64,000 nucleotides of DNA from JBLNDJ01 sp050261515 (GTDB lineage Bacteria; Acidobacteriota; Terriglobia; Bryobacterales; Bryobacteraceae), in NCBI GenBank assembly GCA_050261515.1, contig JBLNDJ010000038.1, positions 117,279-181,278 on the forward strand. Direction: 5' to 3'. How positions within the stretch are numbered: the first letter of the stretch is position 1; the number at the start of each line of letters is the position of its first letter. Under the pieces are notes generated by a model. That model saw only the letters and a list, made by a program, of their open reading frames with translations, was not told the origin of the DNA and made no database searches. A program made the translations under genes and the position numbers. Positions 26,144 through 36,347 of this stretch are shown here, piece after piece.

Positions 26144-27009
26144 GCGCGGCCGCCGCCAGTCACTGACCGGCCTTCCGGCTCGAATGAAGCGGCAAGGCTG
26201 CCCGACCGCGCCCACTCGTCGATAATCGCTTTCGACAGGCCGATCTCGCGGTGCAGAACCTCGCACACTTGGTCCGGCGAAAGGTCGCGATTCTCGACCC
26301 CCTCCACGGTCCTCGAAAAACGCGTGCGCCCCACCAATACGAGAATCTCCCCGGGGCGGTTTCGACGGGCGTACAGCCGCTGATTGAACGGGCTTCGCAC
26401 CCTCGAGTCCTCGTACCGGGCGAGATAGCAGGCATGGCTGGTGCCGTCCTCGACCAGCCGGCACGGCAAATACGTCGTGTTCGGCGGCGCATGAGACCAG
26501 ACGACGTGGGCTCCGTTCGTGAACTCCACCTTTGCCTCGAACACGGGGTCTTCCTGAAAGTACACACCGGGACCGAGCGGCAGCGGTGCGTTTGAGAGCA
26601 GCGACGAATCCGCAAGCCATTCGCCGCCCTCGATCGTGACCCTCACTGTGGCGTGATTGACGATCCCGAGGTCACGCATGCATCCGGCGGCGCGGTGCGC
26701 CCGGAATCCAAGCGAGCGTAAGAGTTCGAAAAGCGCGTTGCTGGTAGGCCAACATGTTCCTCCGGTGCCGTCGGCCAGCCAGCTTTCAAAGAATTCCAGC
26801 GCGTGGCCGCCGGGAAGCGGGATATCGGGCTTCGTCCGCAGGGCAATTGTCTTTCGCACGTTGTCGAAAGGAACACTTGCGCACCATGCGCGGTAGACCG
26901 CTCGAAGGCCTTCGAGATCCGCGGGAGGCGCTTTCTCGAAACCGAGACGCCGGAGCACAAGTTCCAGGAGTGTGGCACGCAATTCGGGTCCGCCGTCCCG
27001 CGAATCCAT
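26140..27009 (-). CDS. arylamine N-acetyltransferase family protein
   Basis: The product has 289 residues from ATG 27009; an ATG at 27045 would overlap the upstream gene. NAT family features are in order: SVPFDNVRKT (the usual RVPFEN box), a catalytic Cys86 in DGTGGTCWP (canonical RGGxC), His119 in VNHATVRV and Asp134 in EWLADSSL. Together they give the Cys-His-Asp triad at family-typical spacing. Members transfer acetyl or other acyl groups from CoA to aromatic amines or hydrazines, and some close amide bonds in secondary metabolism. It lies 10 bases after the mini membrane protein on the same strand. The physiological acceptor is unknown. Confidence 0.86.
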
Positions 27010-27019
27010 CGCAATGAAC

Positions 27020-27403
27020 CTACGCGGGGCGCCCCGCCCGGGCATTCAGATACAAATTGGCCGAAAAAATCAGGAGCGAGACCAGGACCAGGATTGAGCC
27101 GGCGCCGATCGCCTTGTCCGCGCTCTTGTACCCATATGCTTCCAGTGCGAGGCTTGCCGTCATTATGGGCAGTCCCGCATTGTGCCCCCAGAAATGCCAT
27201 GTCGCCAGACGGCTTCGATCGCATCCGGGAAGCAGGATGTAGACGATTCCGGCGAGCGACATTGTCGCCCAGCCTAATAGCGATATATGGGCGTGTACGG
27301 ACGAAAGGGCAAAGTTCTGGGATATGCCCATGGCAAGCCCCAGCCCGACGCCGATCAGCAAATATATCGCCGCAATCTTGACCAACCGGATTCCAACCCT
27401 CAT
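27020..27403 (-). CDS. small membrane protein resembling a heme-copper oxidase subunit I fragment
   Basis: The chosen start is ATG 27403, behind AAGGAGG on the minus strand. The product has 127 residues and about four TM helices. HAHISLLGWATMSLAGIVYI (His37, His39) and TWHFWGHNAGLPIM resemble the histidine-bearing helices found in cbb3/NnrS-type heme-copper proteins and in small proteins often annotated as cytochrome c oxidase subunit I. It is far too short (about 470 residues expected) to be a complete oxidase. It may be a stand-alone four-helix heme- or metal-binding protein. It is divergent from the DUF6448 gene. Confidence 0.75.
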   Translation of the reverse strand: MRVGIRLVKIAAIYLLIGVGLGLAMGISQNFALSSVHAHISLLGWATMSLAGIVYILLPGCDRSRLATWHFWGHNAGLPIMTASLALEAYGYKSADKAIGAGSILVLVSLLIFSANLYLNARAGRPA

Positions 27404-27584
27404 CGCCCCCTCCTTGGCATGTTCCCGGATGGACAGGTGTGGATACACAGGAATGTAGGCCCTAACCGGAAGGGCGTCTGTGACCGTAGTCACACGAATG
27501 GGCGGCGTGCGGGGCCCTGACGCCCGGGTGCCGGACGTGACCGAAAGCACAGACTCCGCGCGCACATCGGCGCACGATGGAGCC

Positions 27585-28187
27585 ATGAGCTACAGGATTC
27601 GACTCGGATTGATGGCGCTCGCGTTCGTTGCCGCCTCGCCGCTTTGGGCCCACTGCGATGGCATGGACGGCCCTGTAGTCCACGCGGCCATGAAGGCCCT
27701 CGACACCGGCAGGATAGACCACATACTGATATGGGTTCGGGCAGCGGACGAACCCGAGGTGCGTGCGGCGTTCGAGAAGACGGTTGCCGTGCGAAAACTC
27801 GGTCCCGACGCCCGGGGCCTCGCGGACCGCTACTTCTTCGAGACCGTCGTCCGCGTTCACCGGGCGGGTGAAGGAGAGCCGTATACAGGACTGAAGCCGG
27901 CGGGCCGTGACCTCGGGCCGGCGATTCCGGCCGCGGACAAAGCCATCGCGACAGGCTCCGCGGACGCGGTAATCGAGTTGGTGACCCATGCCGCGCGGCA
28001 CGGCATTGTGGAGCGGTTCGCGCGCGTGATGAGCGCAAAAGAAGCTGCCGCCGAAGACGTCACGCACGGCCGGGACTATGTCGGGGCGTACGTGCAGTTC
28101 CTGCATTACATCGAAGGTCTGCACACGGCCGCAGCGGGGCACACAGGCGAGGCGCCGCGAATTCCGGCCGGCCATCAGCACCCTTAA
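27585..28187 (+). CDS. DUF6448 family exported protein
   Basis: The chosen start is ATG 27585, which gives a signal peptide (MSYRIRLGLMALAFVAASPLWA) ahead of the mature HCDGMDGPVV. The product has 200 residues. AFEKTVAVRKLGPDARGLAD, RYFFETVVRVHRAGEGEPYT and GLKPAGRDLGPAIPAADKAI match what I remember of DUF6448, an uncharacterised family. His and Cys residues at the mature N-terminus (HCDG) and a His-rich C-terminus (GHQHP) suggest metal or heme binding; this is inference. It is divergent from the mini heme-protein-like gene, which supports a shared redox or metal role. Confidence 0.82.
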   Translation: MSYRIRLGLMALAFVAASPLWAHCDGMDGPVVHAAMKALDTGRIDHILIWVRAADEPEVRAAFEKTVAVRKLGPDARGLADRYFFETVVRVHRAGEGEPYTGLKPAGRDLGPAIPAADKAIATGSADAVIELVTHAARHGIVERFARVMSAKEAAAEDVTHGRDYVGAYVQFLHYIEGLHTAAAGHTGEAPRIPAGHQHP

Positions 28188-28198
28188 CGGCGCATTCC

Positions 28199-28224
28199 GG
28201 GGCAGGCAGAACTGTCTGCCCCCC
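28199..28224. terminator. GGGGCAG-type hairpin
   Basis: A dyad (GGCAGA at 28205-28210 pairing with TCTGCC at 28215-28220, flanked by G and C runs) sits 12 bases after the DUF6448 stop. The same GGGGCAG/CTGCCCC composition is found in the hairpin at 45030-45054. No T-tract follows. Confidence 0.4.
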
Positions 28225-28248
28225 GTCCATGGCCGCCGGCCTTGCCCC

Positions 28249-28257
28249 TGCTACACT
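28249..28257 (+). promoter_or_regulatory. extended -10 promoter for etfBA
   Basis: TGcTACACT (28249-28257) lies 17 bases before ATG 28275. The leader would be about 10 bases with no Shine-Dalgarno sequence visible. Confidence 0.4.
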
Positions 28258-28274
28258 GTCATTAAAAGACCTCC

Positions 28275-29041
28275 ATGAAGATCATCTGCGGCCTGAAACA
28301 GGTCCCCGCCCGCGATTCCCTGCTCCGCCCCGATGCGTCCGGCCGTTGGATCGACGGCTCCGGCCTTAGCTACGAAATCAACGAGGCCGACGCATATGCT
28401 CTCGAAGCCGCGCTTCAGTTGAAAGAGAAGCATGGCGGCGAGGTGATCGTCGTGTGCGCGGGTCCGGAGCGCGCGTCTCAATCGATTCGCGAGGCGCTTG
28501 CCAAAGGCGCCGATCGCGCCATACACATCGAAGCGGAAGACGCCGCGAGCTGGGATTCGCTCGCCACGGCGCACATGATTGCGAAAGCCATCGGCGGCGA
28601 GAAGCCCGATCTCATCTTCACCGGGCTGCAATCGGACGATCTCGGATACGGGCAAACGGGTGTCGTTCTCGCCGAGTTGCTTGGCCTGCCCCACGCCACC
28701 ATCATCATGGAGGTCGAGGTGCTCGACGGCTCCATCCGCGTGAAGCGCGAGCTCGAAGACGGCTGGTTCCAGCACATCGAGATGCCGCTGCCCGCGGTGC
28801 TCACCATACAATCCGGCATCAGCAAGCTGCGCTACGCCACACTGATGGGAATCAAGAAGGCCCGAACGAAAGAGGTGCGGCGGCTCGCGGCGGGCGATCT
28901 CGGCGAGCCTTCGGCTCCGTCAGTCCAAATCGCGCGCGTTTACCTGCCGCAAAAAACTAAGCAGACCGAGATCCTCGACGGCACGCCGCACGAAGCCGCG
29001 GCGAAACTGGTGGAACGCCTGAAATTCGGAGCGCGCGTACT

Positions 29042-29045
<4 letters not shown>
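28275..29045 (+). CDS. etfB: electron transfer flavoprotein beta subunit
   Basis: The product has 256 residues. Family text is clear: MKIICGLKQVP, NEADAYALEAALQLKEKHGG, IFTGLQSDDLGYGQTGVVLA, and the EtfB signature region LPAVLTIQSGISKLRYATLM. It binds AMP structurally and, with EtfA, carries electrons from acyl-CoA and other flavin dehydrogenases to the quinone pool. Its last codons overlap etfA (ATGA at 29042-29045). Confidence 0.96.
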
Positions 29046-29998
<953 letters not shown>

Positions 29999-30009
29999 GC
30001 CCACCCCCC

Positions 30010-30038
30010 TTGACACTCCGAACTAGTAGGAATAGTGT
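30010..30038 (+). promoter_or_regulatory. sigma-70-type promoter for the receptor gene
   Basis: A perfect TTGACA (30010-30015), a 17-base spacer and TAGTGT (30033-30038) lie downstream of etfA. Transcription would start near 30045, leaving a leader of about 60 bases. Confidence 0.55.
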
Positions 30039-30103
30039 AGTTGGCCGGGGTTTTGCATTACAGGACCCTTGACTCTCAAGTCGTCCTCTAAATGGAGGTT
30101 TAC

Positions 30104-33100
30104 GTGGGCAGACGAATGATTCGGGGATTGATCACCGTCGTGCTTCTCATCTTGGTGATCGGCCTCCTCCCGACAGCGGCTTTGGCTCAACTCTATAGCG
30201 GTGCTCTCACGGGCGTAGTGTCGGATCCGTCGGGCGCCGTTGTGGTCGGAGCGAAGGTCACTCTCACGGATGCAGGCAAAGGATTCAACTATAACGCGAC
30301 AACGGATGCGACAGGCCGGTTCGTGCTGCGCTCGCTGCCGCCAAGCGATTACAACCTGGCCGTGGAGGCGAGCGGCTTCTCGCCTTTCAGGCGTGAAAAG
30401 ATCACGCTCGATGTCGGCCAAAGCGCGAACATCGACGTCACGCTTCAGGTCGGAACGGCCGTTGAAACGATACAGGTCACTGGCCAGGCTGCCCTGCTTG
30501 CCACGCAGGACGCCGTCACCGGCCAGCAACTCAACCGCACGTTCATCAACGACCTGCCACTGATCAACCGCGCCGTGTTCGACCTGGCGTACCTTACGCC
30601 GGGCGTCACCGAGCCGGCGGGCCAGAACCGGGGTGCCAACAACTTCATCTCGAACGGCGGCCGGAACGCAACTGCGGACATTCTGCTGGATGGCGTCACG
30701 ACCACCAACTTCGAGCAGAACAGCGGCATCCAGGTGGCGCTCTACACGCCTTCGGTGGACGCGGTGCAGGAGTTCAAGGTGCAGCAGTCGAACTTCAGCG
30801 CCGAGATCGGCTTTTCCGGCGCCACCGTTGTCAACATGGTGACCCGCTCGGGCAGCAACGAATTTCACGGCAGCCTGTACGAGTTCCTGAGGAACGACAA
30901 GCTTGACGCCAACAACTTCTTCAGCAACAGCGCCGGTATCGGTATTCCACCGCTTCGTCGAAACCAGTTCGGCGGCACCATTGGCGGGCCGATCAAGAAG
31001 GACAAGACGTTCTTCTTTTTCGACTTCGAGGGGACGCGCGAAAAGTACATGTCGACGGGCCAGGCGGGCGTGCCCAGCGCGGCGATGCGGAACGGCGATT
31101 TCTCGGAGATCTGCACGGCCGGTTTCGATAGTGCCGGCTACTGCAACGACGCCGAACAGCAACTCTGGGATCCCTATTCCGGCTTTTACAACGCTGAAGA
31201 CAATGGAATCCAGCACACGACCCGTATCCCGTTCAACAACCTCGCCACCTATGTCAGCCCCGGCAGTCCAAAGCTGAAGGGAACCCCCTACGAGCTGCCG
31301 CTCAGGGCCGGCAACCTGATCAACCCGGTCGGGCAGAAAATGATGAATTACTATCCGCTGCCGAACCTGAACGTCGGCTCGCCGAACTACGACCGGTTCA
31401 ACAACTGGGTCGGCGCCGGATCGGGCTCGAACACGAACAACCAGTTCGATATCAAAATCGACCACCGCTTCAACGACAACAACATGCTTAGTTCGAAGTT
31501 CGCGCTGGTCAAGGGCACGTATCACGACGCGAACCTGTTCGGGAACGTAGCGGACCCGGCAACGCAGGGCCCGGGCATCAGCCACGCGTACCTGTTCGCA
31601 ACCAACTACAACCGGACGATCAGCCCGACCACGCTGTTCAGCCTCTCGTTCGGCACTACGCGCAACTTCTCGTTCACCCAGGGCGTGGGAGCGGATTTCC
31701 CCGACTTCGACATCACGAAGGATCTGGGAATGCCCGAGTACATGAAGACCTTCGGTATCAGTGCGACGCCGGTGATCTATGTCTCAGGCGGCTACGGCTC
31801 GGTTCGCGACCAGGCGCTGGGATCGCAGGCATGGTCGTACATGAAGTACGGCAACGAGACGCACCACCTGGTGGCCAGCGTCAGCAAGATGATGGGCCGG
31901 CACGACCTGAAGATCGGCGGGGAAGGCCGCATGCACCGCCTGACGTTCCTTCAGGCCGGCACACCGGACGGCATCTTCATGTTCGACCAATACACCACCG
32001 CCGAGCATCCGTGGTGGGGCGGCGGCGATGCGATGGCGGGCCTGCTGACCGGCAACCCCAGCACCAGCGGAAGCCAGTGGGGCGGTTATGAAATCGTCCC
32101 GGCTACCGCAACACAGAGCTTCCAGTATGCCGGCTATGTTCAGGACAACTTCCGGGCGAGCGACAGGCTGACGCTCAACCTGGGCGTCCGCTACGACCTG
32201 AACCTGCCCCGCACGGAACGCTTCAATAGCCTGGCGTCGTTCGATCCGACCGCCGCGAGTCCGCTCAGCGGCCAGGTTCCGGGCATGGGCGAACTCAAGG
32301 GTGCTCCGGTGTTCGCCGGCCAGAACGGCGCGCCGCGAACGATTTACGACACCGACAAGACGAACATCGCGCCGCGCATCGGCCTTGCTTTCAGGCTGAA
32401 CGACAAGACCGTCCTCCGCTCCGGTTACGGTATTTTCTATGGCGTCAACAAGTACGGCGCCGCGGGCCCGCTCGGAGTGCCCGGTTACAGCGCAACGACT
32501 AACGTCCAATCGACGTACCGGAGCGATGGCTACACTCCTGGAGGCCGGCTGGACAACCCGTTTCCGGACGGGCTGATCATCCCGCGCGGCAACCAGGACG
32601 GGCCCAACACGAACCTCGGCCTCGACCTGAGCGGCCTGTCGATGCGCAACTGGAACCGGACGCCGTACGAACAAAGCTGGAGCTTTGGCATACAGCGCGA
32701 GTTGCCGTTCGAGACGGTGCTCAATCTCGATTACGTCGGCAAGAAGGGCACGCGCCTGTACTTCGGCGGCGCGGGAGTCATGAGCTACATCCCGCAGTCC
32801 GTCGCACAAGATTACGTGACACGACCCTCCTACTACAATGAGATGGTGCCGAACCCGTTCTACGGGATCATCACGGACCCCAACAGCGGGATGTCGGCCG
32901 AGGAGGTCACGCGGATCAACCTTTACAGGCAGTTCCCGCAGTATACCTACCTGGCGGCGTTCGAGCCGCCGTCGGCCAACTCGATCTATAACTCCTTGCA
33001 GTTGAAGGCGGAAAAGCGGTTCTCCCACGGCTTGCAGTTCCTGCTGACTTACGCCTGGAGCAAGTCGATCGATAGTGCTTCGGCGATGGGCGACGGCACG

Positions 33101-33736
33101 ACGTGGCTGGGCGGCCACACCAGCGCCCTGCCGGATCCTTACAACTGGGGGCTCGAGCGGTCGGTGTCGGACTATGACGTCCCGCACGTGTTTCAGGTGG
33201 CCTATGTCTGGGAACTGCCGATCGGCCGCGGTAAGGCCCTCGGCAGGAACTGGAACTCCGTGCTCAACGCGATCGCCGGCGGCTGGAAGACCAACGGCCA
33301 ATGGCGGTTCTCGAAGGGTATGCCGCTCTGGTTAAGCCTCGACGGCGGCCAGAGCATCCCGACCTTCGGGGGCCAGAGGCCGGACCTGATCGGAACGCTG
33401 AGGAGAGCGGACAACTGGACGCTCGACCAGTACTTCGCCGACCCGACCGTTGCCGTGGTCCCCGCACCCTACACGCCCGGGACGGCGCCGCGGACGGTCA
33501 CTTCCGCGCGCTCGCCCGGAATCGCCAATGCGTCTCTCTCGCTGTTCAAGGAGTTCTCACTGAGCGCCTTGAGAGAGGGCGCTCGGCTGGAGTTCCGCGC
33601 CGAAGCATTCAACGCGCTGAACCATGTTCAGTTCGCCGCCCCCGCATTGACCGTGGGGCAGGGCAGCTTCGGCAAGATCACCAGCCAGTACAACAGCCCG
33701 CGTGAAGGGCAGTTGGCGCTAAAGTTGTATTTCTAA
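30104..33736 (+). CDS. Oar-like TonB-dependent receptor (CarboxypepD_reg - plug - barrel)
   Basis: GTG 30104 is preferred because GGAGG at 30094-30098 stands 5 bases before it; ATG 30092 would place that ribosome binding site inside the gene. The product has 1210 residues. A signal peptide (IRGLITVVLLILVIGLLPTA) is followed by the carboxypeptidase-regulatory Ig-like domain (LTGVVSDPSGAVVVGAKVTL, DATGRFVLRSLPPSDYNLAV), the plug (FISNGGRNATADILLDGV, VDAVQEFKVQQSNFSAEIGF) and a large barrel ending EGQLALKLYF, with a terminal Phe. It imports an unknown large ligand. A hairpin and a TPR gene follow. Confidence 0.95.
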   Translation: MGRRMIRGLITVVLLILVIGLLPTAALAQLYSGALTGVVSDPSGAVVVGAKVTLTDAGKGFNYNATTDATGRFVLRSLPPSDYNLAVEASGFSPFRREKITLDVGQSANIDVTLQVGTAVETIQVTGQAALLATQDAVTGQQLNRTFINDLPLINRAVFDLAYLTPGVTEPAGQNRGANNFISNGGRNATADILLDGVTTTNFEQNSGIQVALYTPSVDAVQEFKVQQSNFSAEIGFSGATVVNMVTRSGSNEFHGSLYEFLRNDKLDANNFFSNSAGIGIPPLRRNQFGGTIGGPIKKDKTFFFFDFEGTREKYMSTGQAGVPSAAMRNGDFSEICTAGFDSAGYCNDAEQQLWDPYSGFYNAEDNGIQHTTRIPFNNLATYVSPGSPKLKGTPYELPLRAGNLINPVGQKMMNYYPLPNLNVGSPNYDRFNNWVGAGSGSNTNNQFDIKIDHRFNDNNMLSSKFALVKGTYHDANLFGNVADPATQGPGISHAYLFATNYNRTISPTTLFSLSFGTTRNFSFTQGVGADFPDFDITKDLGMPEYMKTFGISATPVIYVSGGYGSVRDQALGSQAWSYMKYGNETHHLVASVSKMMGRHDLKIGGEGRMHRLTFLQAGTPDGIFMFDQYTTAEHPWWGGGDAMAGLLTGNPSTSGSQWGGYEIVPATATQSFQYAGYVQDNFRASDRLTLNLGVRYDLNLPRTERFNSLASFDPTAASPLSGQVPGMGELKGAPVFAGQNGAPRTIYDTDKTNIAPRIGLAFRLNDKTVLRSGYGIFYGVNKYGAAGPLGVPGYSATTNVQSTYRSDGYTPGGRLDNPFPDGLIIPRGNQDGPNTNLGLDLSGLSMRNWNRTPYEQSWSFGIQRELPFETVLNLDYVGKKGTRLYFGGAGVMSYIPQSVAQDYVTRPSYYNEMVPNPFYGIITDPNSGMSAEEVTRINLYRQFPQYTYLAAFEPPSANSIYNSLQLKAEKRFSHGLQFLLTYAWSKSIDSASAMGDGTTWLGGHTSALPDPYNWGLERSVSDYDVPHVFQVAYVWELPIGRGKALGRNWNSVLNAIAGGWKTNGQWRFSKGMPLWLSLDGGQSIPTFGGQRPDLIGTLRRADNWTLDQYFADPTVAVVPAPYTPGTAPRTVTSARSPGIANASLSLFKEFSLSALREGARLEFRAEAFNALNHVQFAAPALTVGQGSFGKITSQYNSPREGQLALKLYF

Positions 33737-33747
33737 GTAGTATTTTT

Positions 33748-33776
33748 CGCGGGGGCGGGAACGCCCGGCCCCCGCG
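33748..33776 (+). terminator. GC-rich hairpin after the receptor gene
   Basis: CGCGGGGGC (33748-33756) pairs with GCCCCCGCG (33768-33776), and GGG/CCC can pair inside the loop. It starts 12 bases after the receptor stop and ends 12 bases before the TPR gene. No T-tract follows, so read-through into the TPR gene is likely. Confidence 0.55.
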
Positions 33777-33787
33777 CCTTACCTCCC

Positions 33788-36346
33788 ATGAAGTTTGTCG
33801 CTGTACTTCTGCTGCTCGCCTGCGCAGTCCCCCTCTTTCCCGCCGAAGATCTGCGCTCGCTTATCCTCCAGGCCATCGAGCTCGACGAGCAAAAGCGCTA
33901 CGCCGAGGCCGAGCCCCTCTACCAGCGCGCCCTCAAACTCGCCCCAGGCGCGCCCGCCGTGCTCAACAACGCCGCGAACCACTGGCTCGCCATGGGCAAG
34001 GTCGCGGAAGCGAAGGCCGCATTCCTCAAAGTCGTCGCCGTCGAGCCCCGCCACACGAACGCGAACCTTCAGCTCGCCAACATCGCCGCCGAAAAGAAGC
34101 AGGGCGCCGAAGTCCTGCGGCGGCTCGCGAACGCCGGCCAAGCTGGACCCGCCATCGACATCCTGCGCGCCCGCGCACTCCACTGGACCGGGCAGAAGAC
34201 CGCTGCGGCCAAGACCCTCGCGGATGTGGAAGCAAAGGCCGCGGGAGATCCTCGTATCGACTTCGGCGCCGGAATGGTCTACGCCGAGTGGAAGCAGTAC
34301 GACCGCGCCGCGGAGTCCTTCACGCGAGCGCTGAACGCGGACCCGACGAACCGCGACATCCTGTATAACCTCGCGCTGGCGTCCCTGAACGGCGGACGCC
34401 GCGAGCGCGCGCGCGAACTGCTGCGCGGCGTGCTCCGCCGGCAGCCCGGCGACGTGGACGCGCTCTATGCGCTCGCCCGCTCCTACGCCGAGGAGGGCAA
34501 CAACGAGATGGCGCTGCTCCCGCTGGTCGAGGCGCGGAAGATCGCGCCGCAGCGCGCCGACGTGCTCGAGTTCCTCGCGCGAGCAAGCGATGCGCTCGGT
34601 TACTTCGGCGACGCGGCCGCCGCCTACACCGAGTACCTGAAGCTCAGGCCGGAGAACGACATCGTGCGCCGCGAGCGCGGCTTCTGCCTGGTGCGCGCCA
34701 ACCGTCTCGAAGAAGGTTTGAAGGATCTCAACTGGTACGTCGCCAGGCACCCGAAGGACCCGGTGGGCATCTACGAGCTGGCGATATCCGAATCGGTCCA
34801 CAGCCCCGAGGACGCGTTTACACGGATCAACCAGGCGCTGGCGCTCAAGCCCGATTACGCCGCGGCGCTGTTCACGCGCGGATCGATCCACCTCCAGCTC
34901 AACCGCCCCGAGGAGGCGATCAAGGATTTCGAGCGCGTACTCGCGCAGGACCCCGATAACGTGCGCGCGCTCGACCGCCTCGGCCAGGCGTGGGGCCGCC
35001 TCGACCAGCCGGAGAAAGCGATCGCCCCGCTCGAGCGCGCGGCAAAACTGGCGCCATCCGATTCGAAAGTGCTCACGCACTATAGCCAGGCGCTGCGCTC
35101 GCTCGAACGCTTCGACGAAGCGCGCGCGGTGCTCGAAAAATTCCGCCAGATCCCCGCCGAGACGCGCCGCATCCCGTTCGGCGGGATGCTCGATTTTCTG
35201 AGCCTGCCTCAGGAGCAGCAGCGCGAGCGCTACTTCGAGGGGTTGCAGCGTTCGGTTTCGATCAACCCGGAGAACCCCGATCTCCAGATGCGGCTCGGCA
35301 ACGAACTGCTCGCGCGCGGCAAGGACGCCGAAGCGCTCGAAGCGTACCGGCGCGCGGCGTCGGACGACGCCTCCAAAACGTCCGCGATCGCGCGGACGCT
35401 GCTCGGTTACAAGCTTTACGCGCCCGCGCGCGAGTTCCTCGAAAAGCTTCCCAGCCCGACGGCGGACGAGCGGCTCGACCTCGCGATCGCAGTCTTCCAC
35501 GCGTCCGGCCCCGAGGCGGGCCTGGAGCTTCTCGACCGGACACCGGAGCCGGACCGCCAGGGCGACTACTGGCTGCTGCGCGCGCAGATCCTCGATGCGA
35601 TGGGGCGGTTCGACGCGGCGGTGGAATCGCTCAACCGCGGCTTCCGCGCCGCGCCGCACCGCGCCGATCTCTACCTCGAAGCCGGGCAGTTTCTGCTGAA
35701 GCACCGGAAGTACGCCGAGACGATCGCGCTGGTGGATCAGGCCCTGCCCATCCTGCCCGATGCGCCCGAGCTGCGCCTGCTGCGCGCCATCGCGCTCGAG
35801 CTCTCGCGCCGCACCGATGACGCTCTGAAGGAGCTGGCCCGGATGCAGGTGCGCTGGCCGGAATGGGACCGCACGCACCTGGTCCGCGGCATCATCCTCA
35901 ACGTGAACCGCAAGCCCGCCGAAGCGCGCGCGGCTCTCGAGACCGCCATCGCGCTCGGAGCGAATACGGCCGAGGCGTACTATTTCCTGGCTCTCAGCAT
36001 CACAGAGGCCGCGCCCGAGGAAACCGCCGCCGCGCAGAAGGCAACCGCGCGCGCTCTCGAACTCAACCCCGGCGATCCGTACGTACGCGGGCTGGCGGGC
36101 AAGCTCGCCCTCGCGGCGGGCGACTACAAAACGGCGATCGGGCACCTGGGTGAAGCCGTCCGCATCTTCCCCGATTTCTTTCAGGCGCACTACAACCTGG
36201 CGAACGCCTACCGCGCGGCTGGCGACGAGGACCGCGCGCTCGCGGAGATGAAAGAAGTCCGCCGGCTCCGCGAAGGCCGCACCAAAGAAGAGCTGGAGTT
36301 AGTAACGCCGCCGCTCGGAGAAGTTCTGTTCGGCGTCGGGCGCTGA
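33788..36346 (+). CDS. exported tetratricopeptide repeat protein
   Basis: The product has 852 residues with a signal peptide (MKFVAVLLLLACAVPLFPAE). Around twenty TPR-like helical pairs follow almost without break, for example YAEAEPLYQRALKLAPGAPA, YDRAAESFTRALNADPTNRD and LNRPEEAIKDFERVLAQDPD. There is no obvious catalytic domain. Such periplasmic TPR solenoids often assist envelope assembly or act with TonB-receptor loci. It follows the receptor by 51 bases on the same strand and may be co-transcribed. It converges with another TPR gene with one base between stops. Confidence 0.9.
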   Translation: MKFVAVLLLLACAVPLFPAEDLRSLILQAIELDEQKRYAEAEPLYQRALKLAPGAPAVLNNAANHWLAMGKVAEAKAAFLKVVAVEPRHTNANLQLANIAAEKKQGAEVLRRLANAGQAGPAIDILRARALHWTGQKTAAAKTLADVEAKAAGDPRIDFGAGMVYAEWKQYDRAAESFTRALNADPTNRDILYNLALASLNGGRRERARELLRGVLRRQPGDVDALYALARSYAEEGNNEMALLPLVEARKIAPQRADVLEFLARASDALGYFGDAAAAYTEYLKLRPENDIVRRERGFCLVRANRLEEGLKDLNWYVARHPKDPVGIYELAISESVHSPEDAFTRINQALALKPDYAAALFTRGSIHLQLNRPEEAIKDFERVLAQDPDNVRALDRLGQAWGRLDQPEKAIAPLERAAKLAPSDSKVLTHYSQALRSLERFDEARAVLEKFRQIPAETRRIPFGGMLDFLSLPQEQQRERYFEGLQRSVSINPENPDLQMRLGNELLARGKDAEALEAYRRAASDDASKTSAIARTLLGYKLYAPAREFLEKLPSPTADERLDLAIAVFHASGPEAGLELLDRTPEPDRQGDYWLLRAQILDAMGRFDAAVESLNRGFRAAPHRADLYLEAGQFLLKHRKYAETIALVDQALPILPDAPELRLLRAIALELSRRTDDALKELARMQVRWPEWDRTHLVRGIILNVNRKPAEARAALETAIALGANTAEAYYFLALSITEAAPEETAAAQKATARALELNPGDPYVRGLAGKLALAAGDYKTAIGHLGEAVRIFPDFFQAHYNLANAYRAAGDEDRALAEMKEVRRLREGRTKEELELVTPPLGEVLFGVGR

Positions 36347-36347
36347 G

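Noticed and set aside
30069..30092. Second promoter (TTGACT) just before the receptor gene
   Set aside because: No -10 hexamer is found at suitable spacing before the start codon.
33779..36190. 803-codon minus-strand open frame
   Set aside because: Antisense shadow of the exported TPR gene, which has a signal peptide and regular repeats.
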